Assembly (NCBI GenBank): GCA_003566775.1
Contig: PXBW01000253.1
Location: 1-58,049, forward strand
Length of the DNA stretch: 58,049 nucleotides
Direction of reading: 5' to 3'
DNA from: a candidate division WS1 bacterium
GTDB lineage: Bacteria; Armatimonadota; Zipacnadia; Zipacnadales; UBA5352
Under the pieces are notes generated by a model, which had not been told where the DNA came from, searched no databases, and saw nothing but the letters and a program-made list of their open reading frames with translations. Made by a program: the position numbers and the translations under genes. The stretch's first letter is position 1, and each line of letters opens with the position of its first letter. Below are positions 15,422 to 23,604 of the stretch, one piece after another.

Positions 15422-16474
15422 CTACCTCATGAACGCCTTCACTACCTTCAGGGCGCCCTGATTCCACGCCACCCGATGGGTCACGCCCGTACCCTCCGAT
15501 AACTCATCCTTGTGATCGAGATACCACTGGTATGAGCGGATGAGCGCCTCGGCGTTGGAGTAGCGCGCCGACCAACCGAGGGTCTCCTTGATCTTATCGA
15601 CCGCCACGTAGCTGTCGGTGTCGGCGGTGCCGTAGACCCATTTGTAAAGCGGCGACAGACGTAGCGCTTCAAGCAACGCGAGTATTGGCTTGACCAGCCA
15701 CGCGGGGGTGCGCATGACGCGCGCGCCACTTTCGGCGTAGTCGCACAATGCTCCCACATCCTCCATAACGGTGTGAAACTCCTCAGCGCCCACGTTGAAG
15801 ATGTCATTGCAGAGTTCGGGGGCCTCGGTCACGCACAGCCGGATCGCCTCACACAGGTCCTCGACCTCGAGAAGCTGATATCGATTCGTGCCGTCGCCGA
15901 TGATCGGGATCTTGCAGCCACTCTCCACCCAGTCGTACAGTATCTGAAAGACGCCCAGTCGTGCGGTACCGATGAAGGTCTTCGGGCGAAGGATGGCGAC
16001 CGTGAGATCCCTCTGTTGAAACTCCTGGCAGACCTCCTCGGCCTGAACCTTGCTTTCACCGTAGGGGCCGACCCCGACCATAGGATGATCCTCGTGAAGC
16101 GGATGCACATCCGGCACTCCGTAAACGGCAGTGGAGGAGATGTACACCACGCGTGGAACGCCGAGCGCCTCACATGCCCACAGCACGTTGCGGGTACCCT
16201 CCACGTTCGTGCTGAAGATGTCATCGGGCCGCCAGAGAGGCAGCGCGGCGGCGGCGTGGATAACGCAATCGAGGTCGTAATTGTTCAGTACCTCCTCGAG
16301 CCGCTCGCGATCGCGGATGTCGGCATTCACAAACTGCGTGCCGTCGGGATAGTCGCTCTGGACGAAATCCGCGACGTCGAGCAGCACGAATGTGCTGTCG
16401 GGATCTCTGTCGTGGAAGTAGTTCGTGACGTGGTAGCCGAGAAAGCCGGCCCCACCGGTGATTCCAATCATCAA
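15422..16474 (-). CDS. NAD-dependent epimerase/dehydratase (extended SDR)
   Basis: A 350-residue extended short-chain dehydrogenase. The Rossmann motif is GITGGAGFLGYHV. The catalytic elements are ISSTAVYG and the YGESK tyrosine-lysine pair. The IRPKTFIGTARLGVF region resembles UDP-sugar epimerases and 3-beta-hydroxysteroid-dehydrogenase-like members. The C-terminal half, with a conserved WSARYSNAEALIRSYQWYLDH, binds substrate. Start ATG is at 16474 or 16471, after GTAAGAG. It lies 55 bases downstream of the Gfo/Idh/MocA gene, so the two are probably one transcript for sugar or inositol-type metabolism. The exact substrate is unknown. Confidence 0.88.
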   Translation of the reverse strand: MMIGITGGAGFLGYHVTNYFHDRDPDSTFVLLDVADFVQSDYPDGTQFVNADIRDRERLEEVLNNYDLDCVIHAAAALPLWRPDDIFSTNVEGTRNVLWACEALGVPRVVYISSTAVYGVPDVHPLHEDHPMVGVGPYGESKVQAEEVCQEFQQRDLTVAILRPKTFIGTARLGVFQILYDWVESGCKIPIIGDGTNRYQLLEVEDLCEAIRLCVTEAPELCNDIFNVGAEEFHTVMEDVGALCDYAESGARVMRTPAWLVKPILALLEALRLSPLYKWVYGTADTDSYVAVDKIKETLGWSARYSNAEALIRSYQWYLDHKDELSEGTGVTHRVAWNQGALKVVKAFMR

Positions 16475-16529
16475 CTCTTACGCCCTTTCGACAGCTGATT
16501 CGATGCGCTCAGGCGCTCCTATTCCGTGA

Positions 16530-17501
16530 TCAGACGTCCGCGAGCGCAACTGGTTCTCCGCTCTCGGCGGACATGTTCGCTGCGATGCTCACCGCAAGCG
16601 ATTTCACGCCGTTGGAGTAGTCCGAGAGGATCAGTGAAGGATCGTCCTGCGCGATGGCGTCCACGAACAGTTCGCTCTCCCGAAAGTGCGGCGCCTCCCA
16701 CTCCCAGCTTCGCTCCTCGACACCGTCGGGTGTGCGAAGCTTGAAGCGATTCTGATCGAAGACGACGGTCTTCTTCTCGCCGACGATGCAAAGGCCGTTG
16801 CGCCAGCCCGGCGGGATGCACGAGTTCGTGACGTTCCCGATCGCGCCGCTCTCGAAGCGCAGGTTCACGGTGCCGACGTCGGGGACCGAGATGTTCTCGA
16901 CGTCGGTCATCACGCGCAGCGCCATCTCCGCCGAGACGCGCTCGATCTCGCCCGCGATATACCGCGCGGTGTCGATGATGTGCGTGGTCTGCTCCAGGAT
17001 CTGACCGCCGGACTCCTCCTGCACGCGCCACCATGCGACGCCGGGGAAGCCGCCCATCCACCAGCCGAGCACCATCGCGATCGTCTCGCCCGCAAACTCC
17101 TCCAGCGCCCACTGAATCGTGTCATGGGTGCGCCAGTGGTAGGCTGAGCAGCTCATGACGCCCGCCTCGGCGATCGCGGCCTCGACCTCGCGCGCCTTCT
17201 CCATGGTCAGCGCGATCGGCTTCTCCACCAGCATGTGCAGTCCCGCCTCCGCCGCCAGTACCTCCTGGTCGGTGTGCGCGAAGGGCGGCAGGCAGATGTA
17301 CACCGCGTCCATCTCGGCGCTGTCGTACATCTCGCGGTGGTCCTCGAACGCCTCCCCGCCGTAGTCATCCGCGGCCTGCTCGGCCTTCTCGATGATGACA
17401 TCGCTGAAGGCGACCATCTCCGCGTTATCTATCTCCGCCAGGTTCTGCATGTGCGCGTTTGCGATGCCGCCGCATCCGACAAAGCCGATCTTCACGGCCA
17501 T
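16530..17501 (-). CDS. Gfo/Idh/MocA-family oxidoreductase
   Basis: NAD(P)-dependent sugar or cyclitol dehydrogenase of 323 residues. The Rossmann fold starts MAVKIGFVGCGGIANAHM, and the signature EKPIAL lies near residue 95. The C-terminal alpha/beta domain includes SCSAYHWRTHD and VLGWWMGGFPGVAWW. An AGGAGG precedes the ATG at 17501. Such proteins are abundant in Planctomycete- and Armatimonadete-like genomes and oxidise a hydroxyl on a hexose, glycoside or inositol. The coupled epimerase downstream supports a role in sugar interconversion. Substrate cannot be assigned. Confidence 0.9.
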   Translation of the reverse strand: MAVKIGFVGCGGIANAHMQNLAEIDNAEMVAFSDVIIEKAEQAADDYGGEAFEDHREMYDSAEMDAVYICLPPFAHTDQEVLAAEAGLHMLVEKPIALTMEKAREVEAAIAEAGVMSCSAYHWRTHDTIQWALEEFAGETIAMVLGWWMGGFPGVAWWRVQEESGGQILEQTTHIIDTARYIAGEIERVSAEMALRVMTDVENISVPDVGTVNLRFESGAIGNVTNSCIPPGWRNGLCIVGEKKTVVFDQNRFKLRTPDGVEERSWEWEAPHFRESELFVDAIAQDDPSLILSDYSNGVKSLAVSIAANMSAESGEPVALADV

Positions 17502-17610
17502 GACTGCGTCCTCCTATTGCGAGCTTCGGGGGCTACGCGAGCCCCGGTCTGATGACTGGGGGGGGATAGTTCGCAGCGGGCCGCCCGGGTTCCTTCCTGC
17601 GCTCGCCCAT

Positions 17611-17670
17611 CGTTGCCCTTACTGCCGCAGACGCTGTTGCTGCCGTTCCTGTCGTTACTGCCGTCACTGG
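17611..17670. repeat. Low-complexity intergenic repeat, (G/C)TT-(A/G)CTG-like period
   Basis: The stretch is a run of loosely repeated triplets such as GTTGCTGCCGTT, GTCGTTACTGCC and GTCACTGG. A sequence of the same type, inverted, lies in the leader of the DUF1080 gene (47723-47815), and a short one precedes the enolase-family gene (about 30656-30682). No coding potential is apparent. It may be a replication-slippage product or a dispersed element. Confidence 0.35.
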
Positions 17671-17786
17671 AGGGGCCGACGCAGGCTGCAGCGTCGTTTG
17701 CTGGAGCCAAAGTCCGGCCCGGCCGTTGGTCGTAAGTCGTTGCCGTGGGTGGTTCCGAAGGCAGGCTTCCCTGCGCATCCGGTCGT

Positions 17787-18476
17787 TTACGAAGCCCGCA
17801 GCGCCGTCTCCAACTCCTGCACAATCGCGCGCATTGCCTCCGTCGCCTCGTCGAAGCGCCCGGAGTTGTGCAGGGGAAGCACCTCGCGCGCGTGGCGCTC
17901 CACGATCCGCGCCTCAAGGTCCTCCTCTCCCACCGGCACCCGCAGCGAGCGAATCTCGTCGAAGCTCAGATTCGCCGGGCCCACGCCGTTGATCAGGCGG
18001 TGGATCTGTGCCCAGCCGCAACGCGTCCTGAGGAAAGCCGCCACGAAGTCCGGCTGAATACCCTTGAGGCGGACCAGGTCCACCCAGCAGTCAACCACGG
18101 CCGGCTCTTCACAGTGGTGAACCGCCAGCCGATTCTGCTCGAGCGATCCTGCACCCGAGCGCTCGATCAGAAGATCACCGCGCCGGACGGTGGCCCGCTC
18201 CAGCGCCCACGGCGATTCACGCGGCACCCGGATGCAATCGCTCAGGTCCACGCCGCTGTGCCTCAGCGCCCCCTGGCCGATCAGCGGCAGGCCTTCGGGG
18301 TCGTGCTCGGGCCTGCGGCCCGTCACGATCGCGCCGTAGGTGATATGCGCCATGAACTCGCCCAGAGGCGCCAGCTTCGCGGCGCACTCTTCCAGCAGCG
18401 CATCGTACGCGGGATGCGCGAAGCCGGGGTCGAGACGCTCGATCAGATCGCTCTGCGCTTTCCAGGTGACGAACAC
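17787..18476 (-). CDS. Orphan HsdS-like DNA specificity protein (single target-recognition domain)
   Basis: A 229-residue protein resembling one half of a type I restriction specificity subunit. It begins FVTWKAQSDLIERLDPGF, then has LGEFMAHITYG and VRRGDLLIERSGAGS, which is the usual TRD core. DFVAAFLRTRCGWAQI and the closing NLSFDEIRSLRVPV follow, then a C-terminal helix where full S subunits have their spacer. GTG start at 18476 with AAAGGAA six bases upstream; a stop lies four codons before. No hsdM or hsdR gene is present in the window, and its neighbours are sugar-metabolism genes. It could supply specificity to a remote methyltransferase, act as a homodimer or have been repurposed. Base composition looks like that of its neighbours. 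Confidence 0.75.
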   Translation of the reverse strand: MFVTWKAQSDLIERLDPGFAHPAYDALLEECAAKLAPLGEFMAHITYGAIVTGRRPEHDPEGLPLIGQGALRHSGVDLSDCIRVPRESPWALERATVRRGDLLIERSGAGSLEQNRLAVHHCEEPAVVDCWVDLVRLKGIQPDFVAAFLRTRCGWAQIHRLINGVGPANLSFDEIRSLRVPVGEEDLEARIVERHAREVLPLHNSGRFDEATEAMRAIVQELETALRAS

Positions 18477-18605
18477 CGCGAGTTCCTTTCAGACGAAGAT
18501 GCACCGGAGGGAGGTATTCTCCGTGCGAGGGCGAATCGCCTGTCTACCAGGGACCATCGATCACGCAGACCACGTTGTAATGGCGTGGACCAAGGAGGGT
18601 ACACG

Positions 18606-19526
18606 ATGGCTTTCATGCCGGCGCTTGCGAAGTTCATCGACTTTCAGGACGCCGAGGAGTGCGCGCGCGTACGCGCCATCACGAAGGAAGAGATTACCCA
18701 GCACGACAATCCTGACTTTCAGATTCGGGTGGTCGAGGATTCCGCCGAGTTCTACGGACGCTTCGCCACCGACATCGTCCTGAGGCTCATTGAGGCTCGC
18801 GAAGAGGGGCGCGAGTGCGTACTGATCCTGCCGGTCGGCCCGGTACCTCAGTTTGCAATAGCGGCCGAGATGATCAATCGCATGGGACTCGACTGCAGCC
18901 ACCTCGTGACCTTCAACATGGACGAGTACGCCGACGAGGACGGCAACACCGCGCCGCCGGAGTGGGAGGGTTCGTTCGCGACCGCCATGATGCAGAACCT
19001 CTTCAGCCGCATCGATGAGGACCTGCGACCACCCATGGAGAAGATACTCTTCCCCAGCAGCGACAATATCGGCGATTACTCGAAGATGATCGAGGACTAC
19101 GGTGGCGCCGACTGCTGCTACGGCGGCATCGGCTGGTGCGGCCACATCGCGTTCTGGGAGTCACACCTCGGGCACGACTACGACAGCATCGAGGATTACA
19201 AGGCGGCCCGTGCCCAGCTTGTCGAGCTTCACCCGATGACGATCATGCAAAACGCCCTGCACAGCTTCGGCGGGGACTGGTCATGGGTGCCGCCGAAGGC
19301 CGTCACGATCGCTCCCGCGGACATCATGGGCGCGAAACACCGCAGCTTCTGGCTTGACGGGATGTGCGGGCCGGCCACAGACATGAGCTGGCAGCGCTTC
19401 ATCGCCCGGCTCGTCGCCCACGGCCCGGTCAGCAAGTTCATCCCGGGCTCGATCCTGCAGGAGGCGCGCACCGACTACACGATCCTCGGCGGCGTCGCCG
19501 ACAACGTCGAGATCGCGATGTCCTGA
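18606..19526 (+). CDS. NagB-like protein (glucosamine-6-phosphate deaminase/isomerase fold) with altered active site
   Basis: A 306-residue relative of glucosamine-6-phosphate deaminase. It keeps LVTFNMDEYADEDG, which carries the first catalytic aspartate (E. coli D72). It also has GGIGWCGHIAF, equivalent to the E. coli GGVGNDGHIAFNEP. Here the histidine is kept but the catalytic aspartate (D141) is replaced by cysteine and NEP by WES. The protein may therefore isomerise or bind a related sugar phosphate without classical deamination. The ATG at 18606 follows GGAGGG. It is divergent from the HsdS-like gene, with 129 bases between them, and converges on the DUF4139-like gene. Fold assignment is strong, reaction is unknown. 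Confidence 0.85.
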   Translation: MAFMPALAKFIDFQDAEECARVRAITKEEITQHDNPDFQIRVVEDSAEFYGRFATDIVLRLIEAREEGRECVLILPVGPVPQFAIAAEMINRMGLDCSHLVTFNMDEYADEDGNTAPPEWEGSFATAMMQNLFSRIDEDLRPPMEKILFPSSDNIGDYSKMIEDYGGADCCYGGIGWCGHIAFWESHLGHDYDSIEDYKAARAQLVELHPMTIMQNALHSFGGDWSWVPPKAVTIAPADIMGAKHRSFWLDGMCGPATDMSWQRFIARLVAHGPVSKFIPGSILQEARTDYTILGGVADNVEIAMS

Positions 19527-19564
19527 CACGCGACCGACACAGAAAGCTCCTGCTTTTGGAACGG

Positions 19565-19598
19565 GTAGCGGCGGAGCCGAGATCGGCTCCGCCGCTAC
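19565..19598. terminator. Strong bidirectional hairpin between convergent genes
   Basis: A 16-base perfect inverted repeat with almost no loop, beginning GTAGCGGCGGAGCC and ending GGCTCCGCCGCTAC. It lies between the NagB-like gene (+) and the DUF4139-like gene (-), so it can terminate both. T runs are absent on either side. Confidence 0.6.
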
Positions 19599-19706
19599 TG
19601 GTCGGTGGGCCGCCGTGGGCAGCAGGGGCGGGTGCGGCTAAGTATGTTACCTCCGAACAACTCAGTACCGGCGTGAGGGACAGCTTTCTGTCAACTGCAG
19701 AGCAAT

Positions 19707-20837
19707 TTACGGGATCCGGGTCCCTGAGTGCTTCGTCAGGGTGAACTCAAGCGATACCTCGCCGCCCGGCGGCACGGTGATGCGCATGAACGCACGACCA
19801 TCCTCCAGTTCGTAATCCGCGTCGGTCCGCAACTGCCAGGTGTCAAGCACAGTCTCGGCCACCTCAATCTCTACCTCGTGAGCGAGATAGCTCGTCACCT
19901 GCAGGCGATAGTTCTCGATGGTGTCGAAGCCGCTCACCGCGCCGATTCGGTCAAACTCAACGTTCGTCTTCTGCTGTTCCAGCAGCGTACGCTCTACCAT
20001 TAGGTCGCGCTCGGGACCGATCCTGATCTCGAATTCGTCCGCGGGCTCGTACTCCAGCTTCGTCCTGATGATTCGGTCGGGACCCCCTCCCCGCATGATC
20101 GTCAGGGAGGCAGAGCCGGTGGGCAGCGCCTCTCTTCCAAGCACGCCGGTCTCTGGCGGTTGAACCAGCATGACCTGTTCGACCCGATTCGCACGCTCGG
20201 AATCGATGCGATAGACGAACTCGGCAGGCATCTCCATGAGTGAAAGAAAGCCGGTACGGACGGTCTCCCCGACTGCAAGCGCATCAACGTCTGCTATGGA
20301 GAAGGTCATGCGCTCGTCCCTCTCCGACCCCGTGCCGGGTCTGCCGAGGACCAGTTTCGCATCAAGATTATCCAGAGCCAGGCCGCTATCATTGGTGACT
20401 TCGATCTCACCGGTCAGAGTAAGCTGTGAGCCGCCCTCGGGTACCCTCATACGGTAGTGGGGACTCCAGTTGATGCCGTCAAGCATGTACGTGATCGTTA
20501 TCGGCCGCTCTCCCGCATCCGGGGCGGAGACGGTCCACTGCAGTTTCCTGTCAGCACGCGCCGGGCGCACCGTCTCACCGATCTGCAGATTCTCACCCTG
20601 GATTCTGACGCTGGCAGAGTCGATCTGCTCCTCCTCATTCCATGAGAAGGCCAGCAGGTTTCGGCCCTCGCGCAGATGAACCGTCGCCTGGTGACGTACC
20701 AGGGCCTTAGATTCCGCGGTCTGGAGCACGAGTTCGGTCGGCCCAATCTGCCCGACCTGTTGCACCACCGGCGCCGCCGGGATCGGCACGCTTCCCAGCA
20801 ACATCACAATGAAAGCCGCCTGCAGTCTTCGGATCAT
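19707..20837 (-). CDS. Secreted DUF4139-like beta-rich protein
   Basis: A 376-residue protein with an N-terminal signal sequence (MIRRLQAAFIVMLLGSVPIPAAP), so it is exported. The rest is beta-rich and resembles the DUF4139/mucoidy-inhibitor-A C-terminal domain. Landmarks are ITYMLDGINWSPHYRMRV, the acidic LALDNLDAKLVLGRP and a closing ITVPPGGEVSLEFTLTKH. No enzymatic residues are evident. The ATG at 20837 follows GGGAGCGGG. It is the last gene of the MoxR operon, 13 bases after the hydrolase gene, and probably works at the cell surface with it. Function unknown. Confidence 0.75.
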   Translation of the reverse strand: MIRRLQAAFIVMLLGSVPIPAAPVVQQVGQIGPTELVLQTAESKALVRHQATVHLREGRNLLAFSWNEEEQIDSASVRIQGENLQIGETVRPARADRKLQWTVSAPDAGERPITITYMLDGINWSPHYRMRVPEGGSQLTLTGEIEVTNDSGLALDNLDAKLVLGRPGTGSERDERMTFSIADVDALAVGETVRTGFLSLMEMPAEFVYRIDSERANRVEQVMLVQPPETGVLGREALPTGSASLTIMRGGGPDRIIRTKLEYEPADEFEIRIGPERDLMVERTLLEQQKTNVEFDRIGAVSGFDTIENYRLQVTSYLAHEVEIEVAETVLDTWQLRTDADYELEDGRAFMRITVPPGGEVSLEFTLTKHSGTRIP

Positions 20838-20850
20838 CTGTCCCGCTCCC

Positions 20851-23604
20851 CTATCTGACTGCGAACTGCTCGGTGTCGGTGATTCCATATGCCCCCTCCA
20901 CCGTTACCCTGACGGTATACTCGCCCCTCAACAGCGTTTCGTCGCCGGACCACTCGATCTTCACTGATTCGTCGGCCGGGATTGAGACACTCTTCGCCGC
21001 CCGATGGTGCTCTGCCTCCATGATTGTGCAGTGAACCATGGTCTCTACAGAGTTGTGCGCATCGTAGTTGCGTAGTGTCGCGGAGACCTTCCACGGTTGA
21101 GCGTAATCGATGCTGGATGCACTGAGATCAGTTATGAAGACAGGCAGTTCGCTTCGCGGAGTGACCCGAACCGGAATCATCCTGGTATCGATGGCGGCAG
21201 TCTCACCACCCGTCGCCACCGCCTCGGCATGAAGCTTAACTTGTCCCGGCCTGCGATCCATGGGCCACCATGTGAACTCAACCTCCTCGCGGCCACCGGG
21301 CGGCAGGTCAAGCTCACGTCGCCCCGGCGTCACACGTCCCGAGGGGGGCGCGAGGCTTACCCTGACGTTTCTGGCGCGCAGCGTAGCATTGTGCGCGAGC
21401 AATCGCACCTGCAGTGCGCCATCAGACGCGACCGCGGCGCGATCATCGAGAGGGCTGAGGTAGACCTGTGCGGGAGAGAAGCGGCCGGGAGCCAGTCTGC
21501 GCGCGCGATCCGCCGTCCGGTCCCACGTGCAACCAGTAGCCATCACGCTGACGATCTCAAAGGCCATCTCCGCGAGGTCATCGCCCGGGGCGGGGAACTC
21601 GGCGACCCCTTCCTCGTCGGTAGATGCCGATGCCACAAACTCCTCACGGCCCCACCATCGCCCGGTGACGCGGGCGGTATGCACCGGATCCCCCTCTGAA
21701 TCGGTAATGCGCACAAGCGCGGTGCTGCCTTCGATCGATAGCTCATTGATCCGCGCAAGGCGATGCTCACTGGGACGCTGCCGGCGTACGCGTCGCAGCT
21801 CACCCGCATGATCGATCTGCCAGCGCTCATCAAAGAAACCTGCCTCGACGTAATAGGCCGCTTCGTAGCAGGTAACGTGATCTTTGTTGTTGACGTTGAG
21901 CACGAAGGGAAGCTCTGACTGATCGTTGTTGAAAACGACGTAGTCCGGATAGGCCCAGGGCAGCTTCTCAAGGTCGTAGGCGAGGAGTTGTGGTGACGTT
22001 CCGTGCTCGGTAGTGAGTATCCTGCGGTTCGCGATGACGAAGAATGTGTTGAAGTCACTCAGCGGATTGGGGTAGATCATCATCGCTCCGTACTTCTCAC
22101 CGACATAGCGTCGGTCACCAAGCAGGGGATCACGGACTATCACCCTCTCGCTACCGATTCGTACCGGAAAGGGCTGAGCGGCATCGGCCCGGCGTAGAAG
22201 CGAGCTTGTGTCAAGGCTGCCGAAGAGGATGACGTTGCGGCTCCTTATCTGAGCGCGGGTAAGCTTGTGCTCAGGAACCGCGCGAACCACGTCGGCGCGG
22301 ATCATGAAAGAGTTCCAGTCTCGTGCGAACTGTTCGGCCTCAACCCGATGCCGCGCCACCTCGACGGGGGGGCCATCGGTGCCCCACGCGACCAAAAAAG
22401 GCCGCAGGAATGCCTCGCCGACAGGCCCGCTGAGCCCGGGACGCTTGTGCAGGCCGCTGCGGCGAGTCTCGCTGCGCCGCCATCCCACCACAGAGCCGCC
22501 TTCATCGAGTTCCGCGGAGAGCGTTACGCTCTCGGGCGGCCCCTCGTAGCAGGGAAAACCATCAGCGATAACCCTCACCCGGGATGCGTCGGCGAGCGGA
22601 CTCGCCCTGAGCAGGAGGGTGAACGAGTTGAGGTTATCAGTGTGCACGTGAACGGTCTGCTCACCGGCATCGACCTCCAGCCCCCCGGGGATTCCGTCGA
22701 TGAGAAAGCCCTCGATGCGCCCCCAGTAGAGTTCGGCGTGTTTGAGGACCGCGCTCCTGAGATGAAATGACGCGGGGTTCTCCACGCGCTCCCGGCCCAT
22801 GAAGAATCCGTAGATGGCTCGATAGTCTCTGCCGCGAACGTGTCCGGCCAACGGGTTGAAGATCAACTTGTGATCGTAGCCCGCCGGATCCTGCGATCGC
22901 AGTTCACGCAGCCGCTGATGAAGGCGCAGGCCGTGTTCGGGCAGCACCACCGTATCTCTTCCCCCGACGATGTGGCCCACGGCCCCAAGCGAGCCTCTTT
23001 CCGCCCAGTAGAGGGGTGACGCAGCCATCAGCAGGGGACGGCGAAACTCCTCGATCAGGTCGCGGTAGTCCTCCCGGGCGTACCACTCCCAGTGCCAGAT
23101 CCGGTAATCGGTCCATCCATCCACGCCCATGACCGCCGCGAAGACGTCCGGGTGGCGGAGGCCGTGACGCAAAGCTCCAGTCCCGCCCATCGAGCCTCCG
23201 GTCATGTATATGCGATTTCTGTCAAGCCCGAATCGGGCGGTAGCATCCTCGACCACCCGCAGCGTCTCGATGTCGCCGACTCCCTCGTAGAAGTTGGGGC
23301 CGCGGGCGTTGACGTTGATCAGCACCCAACCGTGCTCCTCGGCCCACTGGCGCTGAAAGTCGGAGAAGCTCTTGCTCACGCTCCAGCCGTAGCCATGACC
23401 GTGAAGCACCGCCGGATGACCGTCGGTGCCTGGAGGACCTGACGCGGGGAGATAGACACCATATTCCTGGATCGAGTCATCGAGTTCCGAACGATACTGC
23501 ACGATCCGGGCGACCCCGTCCCCGAGGACCACTCTCGCCGTCAGGGCCTGCGCGAGGCACAGCGCCGCCGCGGCGGCGATCCGCAGTGATCTATGCCTCA
23601 ACAC
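20851..23604 (-). CDS. Secreted alpha/beta hydrolase (esterase/prolyl-oligopeptidase-like) with long beta-rich C-terminus
   Basis: A protein of about 917 residues. The signal-like N-terminus LRHRSLRIAAAAALCLAQALTA is followed by an alpha/beta hydrolase domain. Its GHGYGWSVSKSF loop and the nucleophile elbow YMTGGSMGGTGAL (serine near residue 160) resemble feruloyl-esterase and PHB-depolymerase-like peptidases; FNPLAGHVRG may supply the histidine. The C-terminal 400 residues are beta-sandwich-like repeats with PPGGREEVEFTWWP and DESVKIEWSGDE. GTG start at 23604, with AAGGAG seven bases upstream, overlaps the TgpA-like gene by 14 bases. It is therefore translationally coupled to the MoxR-DUF58-TgpA module. 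It probably cleaves an ester or peptide of an extracellular polymer; substrate unknown. Confidence 0.8.
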   Translation of the reverse strand: MLRHRSLRIAAAAALCLAQALTARVVLGDGVARIVQYRSELDDSIQEYGVYLPASGPPGTDGHPAVLHGHGYGWSVSKSFSDFQRQWAEEHGWVLINVNARGPNFYEGVGDIETLRVVEDATARFGLDRNRIYMTGGSMGGTGALRHGLRHPDVFAAVMGVDGWTDYRIWHWEWYAREDYRDLIEEFRRPLLMAASPLYWAERGSLGAVGHIVGGRDTVVLPEHGLRLHQRLRELRSQDPAGYDHKLIFNPLAGHVRGRDYRAIYGFFMGRERVENPASFHLRSAVLKHAELYWGRIEGFLIDGIPGGLEVDAGEQTVHVHTDNLNSFTLLLRASPLADASRVRVIADGFPCYEGPPESVTLSAELDEGGSVVGWRRSETRRSGLHKRPGLSGPVGEAFLRPFLVAWGTDGPPVEVARHRVEAEQFARDWNSFMIRADVVRAVPEHKLTRAQIRSRNVILFGSLDTSSLLRRADAAQPFPVRIGSERVIVRDPLLGDRRYVGEKYGAMMIYPNPLSDFNTFFVIANRRILTTEHGTSPQLLAYDLEKLPWAYPDYVVFNNDQSELPFVLNVNNKDHVTCYEAAYYVEAGFFDERWQIDHAGELRRVRRQRPSEHRLARINELSIEGSTALVRITDSEGDPVHTARVTGRWWGREEFVASASTDEEGVAEFPAPGDDLAEMAFEIVSVMATGCTWDRTADRARRLAPGRFSPAQVYLSPLDDRAAVASDGALQVRLLAHNATLRARNVRVSLAPPSGRVTPGRRELDLPPGGREEVEFTWWPMDRRPGQVKLHAEAVATGGETAAIDTRMIPVRVTPRSELPVFITDLSASSIDYAQPWKVSATLRNYDAHNSVETMVHCTIMEAEHHRAAKSVSIPADESVKIEWSGDETLLRGEYTVRVTVEGAYGITDTEQFAVR

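Noticed and set aside
17745-18605. N-terminal extension of the NagB-like frame by 287 codons.
   Set aside because: It overlaps the HsdS-like gene on the opposite strand, and the ATG at 18606 has a perfect GGAGGG; the extension has no family resemblance.
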